From Takakia lepidozioides (lineage: Eukaryota; Streptophyta; Takakiopsida; Takakiales; Takakiaceae): DNA of 60,000 bases. The notes below the pieces were generated by a model that did not search any database, was not told the origin of the DNA, and saw only the letters and a program-made list of their open reading frames with translations. The stretch covers positions 55,198,042 through 55,258,041 of the forward strand of contig CM060734.1 of assembly GCA_030704615.1 (NCBI GenBank), in the 5' to 3' direction. Shown here one piece after another: positions 1 through 10,680 of the stretch (its first letter is position 1; every line of letters begins with the position of its first letter). The translations under genes and the position numbers were made by a program.

Positions 1-59
1 CGCGAATCCTCAAACATCTAACACCGAAGCACCCTACAAGATGACAGCCACAAGGTAGC

Positions 60-240
60 ATCTTTGGGAGCATACAAGCATTAAAAGGCCCTTTGAGTAG
101 TTCTTGAGTCCCGACATTGATCATTGGAAAGAGTTAAGAAGCTTAGAGTGGATTCGTACTGGGTTTGGCCTTACCAAAATTGACCTCAATCTTCTTCCAG
201 ACGATAACAAGGGACACAGGAAAAAAATGGCATGGAGAGC
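60..240. repeat. Diverged duplicate of the terminal exon
   Basis: The stretch about 85-200 resembles 275-420: both carry on the minus strand a segment like AAGATTGAGGTCAA followed by a lysine-rich run and a GGACT-AAGAACTAC-like block before AGGGCC. The 85-200 copy is broken by a stop and looks like a decayed tandem duplicate of the last exon. Confidence 0.45.
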
Positions 241-247
241 CACCAAT

Positions 248-2067
248 TTATTTTGAAGCCATTATCCTGCACATTGGAAGGCCCTCTAGGTAGTCCTTCA
301 GTCCCAACTTTGATCTGAAAGACTGATGAAGCTTGGAGCAGGTATTTGTCACGTAGGCTTCAGCTTGAATGCCCTTCATGGCCTTACTAATCTTCTTGAC
401 CTCAATCTCTTCCATTGACTTCTCTGAAAGAAAAGGAAAACATTAAAGCCAAGAGCCACTTGGTTTGATTGGTAACCATTTCCTGCAAATGTCAGTTATC
501 ACATACCCTTGAGCCATACATTGAGCATGATACTCACATTCCTGAGCCCAATAGTGCAGTTTCAGCCAACCAAGCTGAATGAAATTCAACACAAAATTGG
601 TTTACTGCTCTCCCATTAAAGCTGATGACAGCACGATGTTGGGTGTTCATTGAAGGGCAGCCATTAACATCAAATTGAAATAATGTAAGTTTGATGTATA
701 AGTTGACTCAAGAACTACTTCTACAGTCCTCTACCTTGGAACCACTGGCTATGGCTGCATCCGAGGCACAATGATGAATATGTTTGTGTGTAAAAGGACG
801 GGAGAGGAAAAGACAGACGAGCCATAAAAACTAGCATGAGACACATAGCTGGCACAAACATACCCAAGTAGTCCAGTGAATTTCCCACAGGATGGACAGC
901 GGTAGCTTCCACCAGCCGCCTGCAATCCCATGCTTCAAGGCACACTCTAGGTGGCATGAAAGACCACAAAGTGTTCAGGGTCTTCTCTGCGTGCTCATGT
1001 TGCTCACTGTGTAGCAGGTGACAGATACCACCCTTTCATGAATTGCTTTTGTAATTGTGTGATGAAAAGATAACCAAGCAGATTTCAAATGCTTTACAAG
1101 TGTGAAAACAAAAGACCACCGGTCATACATAAGAGAGTTTTTTGAAGGGGTTGAAAAGTCTAAAGACAAAACACTTCCTGCTGCCAACCCTTTCTCCTTC
1201 CTCCCTGTAAGTTCTCCTTGCTCTTTGAACTTTCTGGTGAGTGGAGGTATCTTTCTGTCAAAAGCAATGTATCTAATTAGACCACTCTGTACCTTGAAGA
1301 GAATACAAAGACCTGGCAAGCTATGCAATTCAAATAAGAAAAGGTTTCGAAGTGCTTTTGGAAGCAGTAATACAATGGTCTGTGTGGGAGATTATCGGGT
1401 TCTTCTGCCACAGTAACAGACATCTTCTAGTGTGTTCCTGTGAGGCTGACAATTGGCGCAAGCTGTTAGGCTAAGGAAGAGTAGCAGCTCTGAAAAATTC
1501 TCTCTCACAGAACAAACCAAATACCTGTCAGGAATCACATCAGGGATTGCCCTTGCAAACATCTGATCTGGTGTATGCTCGTTGACATTTCCAATTCCTG
1601 GAGACAAGCCCCAGAACAAAAGCCATGTGATATTCTCCAACCTTTATCAATCTTTAGCGATCTCTCTGGTCTTTTTTGTTGTCTAGCTGGTTGCGAGGAA
1701 TGGGGCAACAATCTTGGGGACATTTGAATTTTCTAAATCACAGTTCAGTTTCCTTTCCTCCCTTTGAACACAGTTGTTTGATCTGAATAGCCTTTAGAAC
1801 TACTATGTGGTCAATGCCTACCAAGAAGTTCCTACAGGAATTTTGATATATTCATTCCATTTTAGCAGCCCCCCATCTCATTGAGTGATAGATTTAAATC
1901 TCACCTTCAAGAGGGAATGCAACATACACCTCAGAAGATGATCTTCTCTTGCCATGGCTAATACTAACTTTTTCCTCACTGGAGTTGTCAAGGAGGTTGA
2001 ACCCTGCACCATAAGATAAGCCTGGCGACAGATTGTCACAGCAATATTCACAAGGCATAATCGTTTC
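248..2067 (-). CDS. 3' half of an unrecognised minus-strand gene
   Basis: Four exons read in order on the minus strand: 1905-2067 (begins ETIMPCEYCC, ends FPLE plus one base), 1525-1597 (IGNVNEHTPDQMF...), 1313-1379 (PLYYCFQKHF...) and the terminal exon 248-423 (EKIEV-like, KSMEEIEVKKISKAMKG...IMASK, stop 248-250). Each has AG/GT borders, and phases join exactly from 2067 to 1313 (0-1, 1-2, 2-0). One or more exons between 424 and 1312 are unresolved; 864-919 (SYRCPSCGKFTGLLG) is a candidate but its phase does not fit alone. I do not recognise the family. The upstream exons lie at 26185-26873, beyond the retroelement nest, and phase 0 at 26185 matches phase 0 at 2067. Gene identity is unknown; being coding is well supported. 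Confidence 0.6.
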
Positions 2068-2146
2068 CTACACATAAAAATATAATTGCTGTGAATCCAA
2101 GCAAAAACCAGTTTCAAATCAAGTTGAGCGAATTACAACTTGGAGG

Positions 2147-3493
2147 ATGAGCTGCCTTTGCTGGTCCTTTCTTGATTGTGGTTTTAGGATACTGGGCCTT
2201 CACTCCTTTGGAGAAGTCTTTATCGTTCTTTCTTGCCTTTCTCTCTCTGGTTTCTCTCTCGCGCGCGCGGCAGCACGTCGGCGCTCGCGCGTCGGCGCTG
2301 CGCTCACTGGCGTTGGCGCGCTCGCGCCACCTCCACCACACCATGACGTCCAAACGCCGAAGGACGGCTGTCGACGAGGTAGACTACCCGTCTCCCTCAC
2401 GTCGACCTATTCCCCTATGCTTCTTCTTCCTGCCCCAGTCTCTCAACTAGCCTCTCCTTTGCGTCAGTACTCCACAAGGAGTGCTGATGTTCAAACGCTT
2501 CGGGACCAAATCTCCATCTTACAAACGAAATGCATCTCGGAGAAGACTCTGCAGCAAGTGCTCGCTGCCCGCGACAGTGACTCGGAGGAGCGGTTAGCTT
2601 CCCTAGACAAAGACTGGCAGACGCGGATGGCTTCCCTTAACAAAAATTGGGAAAAGCGCATGGATTCCTTGGACAAAGATTGGCAGAAACGCATGACAGA
2701 CAGAGACACAGACTTGGAGAACAATATGCGAGTTCAGGACAGCGTTTTGCGGGCCTCTCTTCAGGAGTGCACTAGCAAACTTCAAGGTCTGGCGAAACAT
2801 CTCAATGACAAATCCACACATTCGCGTCTTTCAAAACTTGAAGGCGAAGTGAAGACCTTCACAGAGAAGAGCCTCCCAGATCCCCTCACAGCAAGCATCC
2901 ACCTGCAGGTGGAATCCCTTAGCAAAGAGCTGGAAACACACAGAACTGCGACGTCTACAATGGCTCGGGAGCTCCAAGCTCACAAGGCAGAGGCCTCCTC
3001 CTGGGCTAATATAGTTAAGGGGAGCACATCCAACAACAGTCCTCACTCTCTGGAGGAGACAGTCTCGACTACCTTGCGAGAGGAACAGCAACGGGCTTTC
3101 AAAGCCCTTAACATCAGGGTCACTGGGAAGCTAGGGGGCCTTGCTGAGGGGGACCCTCTTGACGCTGCCACCAGCCTTATTCAGCAAAACCTTGCTCTCC
3201 CACGAGGCGCGAGTGACATTGAAAAGGCTTGGCGTGCAGGATCTTCAGAGCACAAAGTCATCTTCATTAGATTCAAGGACAAGGGTGCTCGGGATAGAGT
3301 CCTCAGGCAGAGGCCTCAATTGAGAGGTCAGGGTATGTACCTCAACGATGACTTGACCCCTTTGCAATACAATATCATGCGGGCGCAACTCTTGCAGGTT
3401 AAGCAAGCTCGAGCTCAGGGGCACTATGTTGTGTACCGGGATGGGAGGGTAATTGTTCGGAAGCACGAACGTCGTCCCTCTAGCTCTAAATAG
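2147..3493 (+). CDS. LINE ORF1 (nucleic-acid-binding protein), frameshifted near 2408
   Basis: This is the first ORF of an L1-like LINE, expected to coat element RNA. The natural start is probably ATG 2343 (MTSKRRRTAVDEVDY); the inverted copy at 22910-23290 shows this frame running on into LLLLPAPVSQ, whereas here one base is missing near 2408 (CGACCTATTCC against CGACCTGATTCC). The later part has a coiled coil with repeats of the form LDKDWQxRM at about 2600-2700, then a C-terminal domain with VIFIRFKDKGARDRVL and LNDDLTPLQYNIMRAQ, typical of L1 ORF1 RNA-binding domains. ORF2 starts 3 bp after its stop. The element is inactive because of the frameshift and the broken ORF2. Confidence 0.75.
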   Translation: MSCLCWSFLDCGFRILGLHSFGEVFIVLSCLSLSGFSLARAAARRRSRVGAALTGVGALAPPPPHHDVQTPKDGCRRGRLPVSLTSTYSPMLLLPAPVSQLASPLRQYSTRSADVQTLRDQISILQTKCISEKTLQQVLAARDSDSEERLASLDKDWQTRMASLNKNWEKRMDSLDKDWQKRMTDRDTDLENNMRVQDSVLRASLQECTSKLQGLAKHLNDKSTHSRLSKLEGEVKTFTEKSLPDPLTASIHLQVESLSKELETHRTATSTMARELQAHKAEASSWANIVKGSTSNNSPHSLEETVSTTLREEQQRAFKALNIRVTGKLGGLAEGDPLDAATSLIQQNLALPRGASDIEKAWRAGSSEHKVIFIRFKDKGARDRVLRQRPQLRGQGMYLNDDLTPLQYNIMRAQLLQVKQARAQGHYVVYRDGRVIVRKHERRPSSSK

Positions 3494-3496
3494 GGG

Positions 3497-3828
3497 TTGG
3501 GGCACCATGAGACCAACGCACGCTCACATCTACACATTGGCTCATGGAACTGTAATGGCTCGTTGTGGAGCCACCTTCAAAGGCTTCTAAATATTATTTC
3601 CTTGTGTGATGTTCTTTTTCTTTTGGAAACTAATGCGTATGAAGGAAAGGACCCCCCTTTTATTCTCCGTTATAGCTTTCAGTCAGTGATTCGTCCACGT
3701 ACAAGTCTCAAAGGATCTGGAGGTGTGGCTTGTTACTTTGCTGACTGGCTTCTCCCACTTATCTCCTTCCCATACAAAGACCCACTGACAAGGTACATTT
3801 GGTGTCACATCAAAGGCTACAACATGTT
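3497..3828 (+). pseudogene. LINE ORF2, N-terminal part of the endonuclease domain
   Basis: Begins MGHHETNARSHLHIGSWNCNGS, with the WNCNG motif at the start of the APE-type endonuclease of L1-like ORF2, and LLETNAY with the metal-binding Glu. Only about 110 residues survive. At about 3829 the sequence switches to an inverted ORF1 segment, with a short shared TTGAATAAG-like stretch at the junction. The rest of the endonuclease and the linker to the reverse transcriptase are missing; the protein resumes at about 23290 beyond the inverted segment and the Ty3 insertion. It cannot encode a working ORF2. Confidence 0.8.
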
Positions 3829-4413
3829 GAATAAGACTGGTGGCAGCGTCAAGAGGGTCCCCCTCAGCAAGGCCCCCTAGCTTCCTAGTGACCCTAATGT
3901 TAAGGGCTTTGAAAGCCCGTTGCTGTTCCTCTCGCAAGGTAGCCGAGACTGTCTCCTCCAGAGAGTGAGGACTGTTGTTGGATGTGCTCCCCTTAACTAT
4001 ATTAGCCCAGGAGGAGGCCTCTGCCTTGTGAGCTTGGAGCTCCCGAGCCATTGTAGACGTCGCAGTTCTGTGTGTTTCCAGCTCTTTGCTAAGGGATTCC
4101 ACCTGTAGGTGGATGCTTGCTGTGAGAGGATCTGGGAGGCTCTTCTCTGTGAAGGTCTTCACTTCGCCTTCAAGTTTTGAAAGACGCAAATGTGTGGATT
4201 TGTCATTGAGATGTTTCGCCAGACCTTGAAGTTTGCTAGTGCACTCCTGAAGAGAGGCCCGCAAAACGCTGTCCTGAACTCGCATATTGTTCTCCAAGTC
4301 TGTGTCTTTGTTTGTCATGCGTTTCTGCCAATTTTTGTCCAAGGAATCCATGCGCTTTTCCCAATTTTTGTTAAGGGAAGCCATCCGCGTCTGCCAGTCT
4401 TTGTCTAGGGAAG
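3829..4413 (-). pseudogene. Inverted LINE ORF1 segment, part 1
   Basis: On the minus strand this encodes the central ORF1 (LGGLAEGDPLDAATSLIQ, WANIVKGSTSNNSPHSLEE, NNMRVQDSVLRASLQ), about 95% or more identical by eye to 2593-3190 but with scattered substitutions. It is cut at 4413 by the Ty3-A insertion and continues at 22910. It lies where the middle of ORF2 should be and forms a long inverted repeat with 2593-3190. Confidence 0.85.
4409..4413 (+). repeat. Target site duplication of Ty3-A, left copy
   Basis: GGAAG directly precedes the 5' LTR and is repeated at 22910-22914 directly after the 3' LTR. Removing the element restores the ORF1 sequence CTAGGGAAGC-AACCGCTCC seen in the other LINE copy near 2593. 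Confidence 0.9.
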
Positions 4414-5139
4414 TGTCGCGGCCCTTTGCCTTGAGGGCAGGGGGTCGGGACACATGAGGGGCTGCTCCTGTGGTGGGGGCAGCGGCAGCGATAGGTATGG
4501 GGGGCTGAAGCACCCTTGAGTGCCCAAGGCGCTCAAGGAGGCGGAGGCGCTCACTAGGTGGAGCCCCGCACACCGGGTTGCGGTGGGGGTGGCTCCACAA
4601 GGGGTGGTGGTAGCTTAGCGGGACTTAGTGGGGGTGGCATAGGACTCACCATGGGGGCGGAGACCTCGTGGTGGGAGTCGTGGGGAGTCTTGGGACTCAT
4701 CACGGTCCATAGGGGCCGTGGTGAGTGGGCCAAGACTCACCGCGACTCACCACCGGGAGTCGAGGGTTTTCGTGGTGGTTCGCCATAAAATGGCATGGCT
4801 GGTTGTGAAACCCCCGCGGACAACTACAGAAGTATATATAGGGAGTAGTAACCCCGAGAACGGTGCAAGCCCGTTGGTGACCAAAAACTAATGAGTAAGC
4901 GAGCGAGCTGGAAAGCGAGCAAAGAGTGGGGAGCTGTTCCGGACTGCCAACTACCAAAGGGAATTCCCGCTGGGCCGAAATCGGTGGAGGGTTCTTTGGG
5001 AGATCAAAGGGGGACCGTTATGCCCCGGTGAGCAGCCGAAGCTCTAAGTTGGCCCGGCGGTTAGGTTGGGAGTTAGGCGCGCGCATCAAAGCGAGTGACT
5101 ATGACTTGAAGGGGAGCTTAGCTAGTGAGGTGCGCGACA
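4414..5139 (+). repeat. 5' LTR of Ty3-A
   Basis: The 726-bp LTR starts TGTCGCG and ends CGCGACA (perfect inverted termini). It is nearly identical to 22191-22909; by eye about 13 substitutions and one 7-bp indel, near 98% identity. A TATATATA box at about 4833-4840 is the likely promoter, so the RNA start would lie shortly downstream. Confidence 0.92.
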
Positions 5140-5141
5140 CT

Positions 5142-5153
5142 TGGTATCAGAGC
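5142..5153 (+). other. Primer binding site of Ty3-A (tRNA-iMet type)
   Basis: TGGTATCAGAGC begins two bases after the 5' LTR and is the standard plant LTR-element primer site, complementary to the 3' end of initiator methionine tRNA. Confidence 0.92.
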
Positions 5154-5194
5154 TTAGAGTTCAGTACGTGATCGTCCTTGGGATTGGCCTCATC

Positions 5195-5498
5195 ATGGGG
5201 TCGGGCAAGCCAAAGCGAAAGCGGAACGGCCCAAAAGATGATGATCCTGGTGAGCCCGATGGGGGCGACGTGTCACCGAGGCGGCCGTTTGAGGAAGCGA
5301 TGCATGTTTCCGAAAACGAGGCCGCTTAAGAGCAGGAGGAATCCGAGGAGTCGGAGCCCGAGGAATCCCTGAGAGCTCCGACCGACCAATAGATGCCTCC
5401 CATGCCGGCAGCCTTTTGGGAAGGGTTGTTGGCGCAGTTTGGCGGGACGCTGAAAGACGTGTTGAAGGCGGCTAATGCCACTTCCACTAAGGCAAATG
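5195..5498 (+). pseudogene. Ty3-A gag, N-terminal part (interrupted)
   Basis: The frame starts MGSGKPKRKRNGPKDDDPGE and continues through acidic sequence (EESEESEPEESL) to LLAQFGGTLKDVLKAANATS near 5480. Stops TAA (5327-5329) and TAG (5390-5392) interrupt it. At about 5498 the frame is cut by Ty3-B and resumes at about 17015 with HDTKFKVKPKEPDTFEG. The N-terminal Gag role is structural; nothing here would be functional now. Confidence 0.75.
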
Positions 5499-6235
5499 TC
5501 AAGTTATTTTACCACTAGTGTGAAACTAGCTAGGAAATAGCTAGCTTTTACATATTGACATTTGGGATTGGCCCAAGTGTCAATCCAGGGGTCAAGGCAG
5601 ATTTAGGCCCTGGAGTGGTTATCTTCACGGCAAGCGTGGGAGGCTCATCTTTCTCGAGTTGAGCCTCACCGCGCCTAGCTATGGCGCCGTAGTGTGGATT
5701 CCCCATGGCGTGGGGTGCACTTGGCTTGACTTGTATTTGAGTGATGAGGTTATATATGCATGAGTTTATGCTTCAGCTTTGTGAGCTCGCATGAGCTTGT
5801 GCTTGTATTCTTCTTCTTTATCACTCGAGAAAGATCAGCTCGTATCTGTGAGTGCCAGATACGAGTTAGTTGTAGCACTTGTGGTTTTTGCTTGAGAATG
5901 AGAGAAACCAAGTTGTTATGCAAGGAGCACCATGGAGCTCTTGGTTGTTAGAAGCGGAGGCGATGTGGGTTACGAGGTGGTAGACCTTGGCATTCGATCT
6001 TCAGCTTCAGAGATGAAAGCACCATGCTGCAGGGCTGGAACAGGAGCTAAGAGGTGCGGCAAGGCCATGGAATGTGCACCTGGGGTTTCAGAGCTTGGAA
6101 GAAGAGCTCTTGCACCACAAGAGAAGTGTCTTGTGGCTGGAAATGTAAGCCTTAGGGTTTCAGGAGCTTGGCAAAGGCTATGGAGTGCTTAGTCTTGTCT
6201 TAGAGAGCATCAAGGAGCCAAGGAGCCAAGATAGG

Positions 6236-6650
6236 GGGCTGATATCTCTTGTGTGAAGAGGTTGCATGTGTGGAGCATGTATTCAGCTCATTGAAGCTTC
6301 CATCTTCAAGCTTGGAGGGCAAGCAAGGAAGAGGGAAGGGCTGACTTCCCTTATGTGAGGGCAATGTATGTGTGGAGCATGCTATCAGCCTGGTGAAGGC
6401 TTGCACTTTTAGGTGTGGGAGTGCAAGAAAGGAAGGAAGGGGCTGGTTTCCCTGCAGGGCATGTAGAGCATGCTTTCAGCCTGCTGAAGCTTGTATTATC
6501 AGGTTTGTGGGTGCAAGAAATGAAGCAAAGGAGCTGATTCTCTTATGGTGAGAGTGGGGCATGTGTGGAGCATGCCTTCAGCCCATTGAGGCTCTTGTTT
6601 TCAAGCCTTAGAGAGCTAGAACGGAAGGTCTAGGGCTGGTTTCCACTTGG
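6236..6650 (+). repeat. Imperfect tandem repeats, unit about 115 bp
   Basis: About four degenerate copies share GGGCTGATTTCCCTT, a CATGTGTGGAGCATG block and TTCAGCC-TGAAGCTT. Individual copies differ by small indels. Confidence 0.6.
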
Positions 6651-7084
6651 AGTGAAAGAACAGCACTTGTAGGGCCTATGTGAGTTGGGGTTTCAACTTC
6701 AAGCTTGAAGGGAGCGCAACTCTTGAAGCAACAGGTGTAGAGGGCTGGAATAGGCTCTAAGACAGATGCTATGGCCAATGAGAGTGCTTGAATGAGTGCT
6801 CACAAGGGCTGGGAACCAGCAGGGCTTGGTTGTTTGCCATTGAGTTTAGAGGCGTGTTTGGGGAGGCTAAGTGAGAAAGAAGGCTTGGTTTGTGGCAACC
6901 ACCTCATGGCTTAGGGCTACTATGGTGGTGTGTGGGAGCCGAAAGAGCAAAGATACCTTGCTGATTTCCTCACAGCCACCATAGTTCGGTGGAAAGAAAC
7001 CTAGAGTCCAAGAGACACAAACCCTAGCTTGGCGTGGCTAAACCCCTTGGAGAAATGGCTAAACTGCCAGAGCGGCCATGTGTG

Positions 7085-8530
7085 GGGCTGTGACAGGCTG
7101 TGGCAAGCTGTGTCAGGCTGTGACAGGCTGTGCCCAGTGGCCTTTGGGGCTGTGACGGGCTGTGACGGGCTGTGACAGGCCGTGCCCATGGCCTTTGGGG
7201 CTGTGACGGGCTGTGAGGGGCTGTGACAGGCCGTGCCTGAGGCCTTTGGGCTGTGACGGGCTGTGAGGGGCTGTGACAGGCTGTGCCCAGTGGCCTTTAG
7301 GGCTGTGACGGGCTGTGCGGGGCTGTGACAGGCTGTGCCCTGAGGCCTGTGGGGCTGTGACGGGCTGTGACAGGCTGTGCCCATGGCCTTTGAGGCTGTG
7401 ACGGGCTGTGAGGGGCTGTGACAGGCCGTGCCTGAGGCCTTTGAGGCTGTGACGGGCTGTGAGGGGCTGTGACAGGCCGTGCCCATGGCCTTTGGGGCTG
7501 TGACGGGCTGTGCGGGCTGTGACAGGCTGTGCCCTGAGGCCTGTGGGGCTGTGACGGGCTGTGACAGGCTGTGCCCATGGCCTTTGAGGCTGTGACGGGC
7601 TGTGAGGGGCTGTGACAGGCCGTGCCCATGGCCTTTGGGGCTGTGAGGGGCTGTGAGGGGCTGTGACAGGCCGTGCCTGAGGCCTGTGGGGCTGTGACGG
7701 GCTGTGACAGGCTGTGCCCATGGCCTTTGAGGCTGTGACGGGCTGTGAGGGGCTGTGACAGGCCGTGCCTGAGGCCTTTGAGGCTGTGACGGGCTGTGAG
7801 GGGCTGTGACAGGCCGTGCCCATGGCCTTTGGGGCTGTGACAGGCTGTGAGGGGCTGTGACAGGCCGTGCCTGAGGCCTGTGGGGCTGTGACGGGCTGTG
7901 ACAGGCTGTGCCCATGGCCTTTGAGGCTGTGACGGGCTGTGAGGGGCTGTGACAGGCCGTGCCTGAGGCCTTTGAGGCTGTGACGGGCTGTGAGGGGCTG
8001 TGACAGGCCGTGCCCATGGCCTTTGGGGCTGTGACGGGCTGTGAGGGGCTGTGACAGGCCGTGCCTGAGGGCTTTGGGGCTGTGACAGGCTGTGCCCTGT
8101 GCCCTGTGGGGCTGTGATGGGCTGTGTCAGGCTGTTACAGGCTGTGCCCAGTGGCCTTTGGGGCTGTGATGGGCTGTGTCAGGCTGTGACAGGCTGTGCC
8201 CAGTGGCCTTTGGGGCTGTGACGGGCTGTGCGGGGCTGTGACAGGCTGTGTCCTGAGGCCTGTGGGGCTGTGACGGGCTGTGACAGGCTGTGCCCATGGC
8301 CTTTGAGGCTGTGACGGGCTGTGAGGGGCTGTGACAGGCTGTGCCTGAGGCCTTTGGGGCTGTGACGGGCTGTGAGGGGCTGTGACAGGCCGTGCCCATG
8401 GCCTTTGGGGTGTGACGGGCTGTGAGGGGCTGTGACAGCCGTGCCTGAGGCCTTTGAGGCTGTGACAGGGCTGTGAGGGGCTGTGACAGGCTGTGCCCAG
8501 TGGCCTGTGGGACTGTGACGGCTGTGACCA
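7085..8530 (+). repeat. GC-rich minisatellite with higher-order organisation
   Basis: Built from about 10-bp subunits (GGCTGTGACG, GGCTGTGAGG, GGCTGTGACA) arranged in roughly 50-60-bp units that alternate CCCATGGCCTTTGG and CCTGAGGCCTTTGAGG spacers. Long minus-strand reading frames here (SPSQPVTA repeats) follow from the repeat and absence of stops, not from coding selection. Confidence 0.9.
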
Positions 8531-9227
8531 GTGAGCTGTGTGGCCTGTGCTGGTCTGTGGTGGCCCGTGTTGACCTGTGGACGGCCTGTGCTGACTCGTG
8601 GAGGCACTGGTGGACTGCCTAAGGACTGGCATGTGGTCTGGAAGGCCGAATTTTGAAGCTCGTGGAGGGCGGTTTGAGGAGTATCTTCATGATATTCCCA
8701 TGGTCATGCAAGTGAGGGTAAGAGAGAGAAGAGTGTTGGGATGAGGGCATGCTGGGGTTAGGCATTGCTTTAGCTTCTCTTCCTCGTAGTTTCCACCCTC
8801 TCATTAGGCCAAGACCTTTCCGTAGGTGGAGGCAAGAGTCAGTCCGGGTTTGGGCTGGGGTGTCCTTGCAGGAGCAACACCGTGGAGTTGTTTTTGGTGT
8901 GGGGGAGTTGTCGATCTGATTTCTTGTGTTTGGATCCCCTCCATACCTGCATGCTTGACTGTGCGCCATGCTAGTTTTGTGTGGGCGCTTGTTTTTATAG
9001 GTGATTGGTCCGGATTTGATCACCGGCCAGTCCTAGAGCATGCTGTCGATGGTGAGGCTGGGGTGATGACCAGCCAGACCATCATTGTTTCTCCTGTGGT
9101 GAGGTTGGAGGTGATGACCAGCCAACCATAGGAGTGCTTGCGGTGGATGCAGGTACAGGTGTAGGCTATGTTAGGAACTTAGTATTCCAAACCATAAGCC
9201 GCAACAGGTTCTCTACCCGGTTACCTT

Positions 9228-10680
9228 GTGGAGAGGGGGGGACATGTTCATGACCGGTTGAGTGTCAACACGGAGGTGCCACTAGTTGCTGGGGACAGTG
9301 CCGGTTCGAGCACTAGCGATACTAGTGGGTACACGAGACGAGGTGTGCGGTTTAGGCCACCTTCACCTCCTGTGTCTTCCACGGAAGGTTCTGATTCGGA
9401 TTGTGAATCAGGAGGGCTCATACCGGCGGTGCAAGTTGTTTCTTTGCCATTGTTGTGGGACACAATGGAGGAGATGTATGGAGCTACCAAGGGGCCACGA
9501 AGGTACTCTGGGGCGGTGGGCACCATTGAGTTGGATGATTTTATCCAAGAGTTTGATAGTTGGTGTGATTTGCAGCAAATGCGCAATCCACAACTATTTA
9601 CGCCGTTCATGGCATGGAAAGGGCTGTTTCAGCACCTTGAGGGGCCGCCTATGGATGATTACCATGAGTTCAGGCGGGGGCATGAGGTTGAGATCGAGGA
9701 GTGGAGGATGTACTGGTCACCCGACTATGTCTCCATCACTAGGGGCACTAGAGCCACGAGGGCAGTGGCTACACCTGCCGCTGCACCGGCAGCTTCAGCA
9801 AGTAGCAGTGGGACTGGTGGTACAGTAGCTACGACGTCCACCCAAGCCACTACCACCACCACTAGCACCAGCACTAGCACCCGTGCCTGCCTTCAACCCT
9901 GTTGTGGAGTTCTTCGAAGAGTTGAGAGGGAACTACCAAGGGGTGAGGACAGAGAAGTTGCGGAGCTTGCAAGAGTTCCAACGGAAGCCGACCGAGAGCT
10001 TGAGGGAGGCTTTCACTCGCATGAGGCGCTTGATAAATGTAACCCAAGGGGTTACGGAAGCTCAGGCAGTCCAATTCTGGTATGGGATATTGGACAAGGA
10101 GCTGAGGAGAAGGGTGCGGGATGCAACTCTCCTACAAGCGGCCCAACCCACCTTAGCAAATGTGTTTTTGCTGGCAGAGCGGATAGAGCTCAACATGGTG
10201 GAGGAACGAGTGGTCATGGTGGGATTTGCTAAGGAGACACCACGGGGTAGTGGTGCTCCTAGCCAACCACTACCTCAACGTGCTCAAGGCAACAAGGGGG
10301 CTCAGGTGAAGCTCAGGGAAGGGCAGAGAGGACCTCAGATGCAGGGGTCTCTCCCTTCATTTGCTGGCCAACAACGGGCGGATGTGGTGTGCTGGACATG
10401 TGGAGGACCCCATGTCAAGAAGGATTGTCCAGAGGGAGGCAAAGGGCCGGCACATGCACAGCCTGCACAGTTGCAGTGTGGGCATTGTGGCAACACGGGC
10501 ATGGAGAGGCCAGTGTTATGGTTTGCATCCTGAGTTGCGCCCAGGCCAGTTCCAAGGGAACAATGGTGGCCGGGGGCGAGGGGAGCAGCCCAGAGGGGAC
10601 GAGGTGGCCAGCCACGAGGTGCAGGCCAAGGGCAAGCTCAACGTGGCCAAGGACGCGGAGGTCAGGGTGTTGACCAAGGC
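9228..10680 (+). pseudogene. Ty3-B gag with zinc knuckles (frameshifted)
   Basis: The reading frame from 9228 carries IELDDFIQEFDSWCDLQQM, a typical Ty3 Gag capsid start, then an A/S/T-rich linker. At about 9890 the frame shifts to VVEFFEELRGNYQGVRTEKL and the conserved capsid end (ESLREAFTRMRRLINVTQGV). Zinc knuckle CWTCGGPHVKKDCPE lies near 10390; it has CX2CX3HX4C spacing, one residue shorter than usual. A second knuckle (CGHCGNTGHG) near 10480 is split by a frameshift, after which a Gly/Arg/Gln-rich tail follows. Gag would form the particle and bind RNA. ATG choice is unclear (9472 is possible). Confidence 0.7.

Larger units (their letters stand above)
5499..9227 (+). other. 5' non-coding part of the Ty3-B insertion
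   Basis: No convincing ORF on either strand. It begins TCAAGTTATTTTACC, with an inverted repeat AAATGTCAA/TTGACATTT (about 5494-5502 and 5556-5564). The region holds imperfect 115-bp repeats (6236-6650), a GC-rich minisatellite (7085-8530) and a short duplicated block GATGACCAGCC (about 9066 and 9113). I could not match a 5' LTR to the 3' end of Ty3-B, nor find a clear primer binding site; part of this stretch may be another insertion. Confidence 0.5.

Noticed and set aside
1102-1416. 104-codon plus-strand frame
   Set aside because: It is antisense to the phase-supported exon 1313-1379 and resembles nothing known.
3683-4600. 305-codon minus-strand frame
   Set aside because: It is a chimera: LTR sequence of Ty3-A fused by chance to the inverted LINE ORF1 and to antisense endonuclease sequence.
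7085-8530. CRISPR-like array
   Set aside because: Repeats are contiguous and of variable unit without unique spacers, and the DNA is plant nuclear.
7001-8632. Long minus-strand frames of SPSQPVTA-type repeats, up to 338 codons
   Set aside because: They arise from a GC-rich minisatellite lacking stops in that frame; several overlapping frames encode the same repeat, and no domain, start context or neighbour supports coding.
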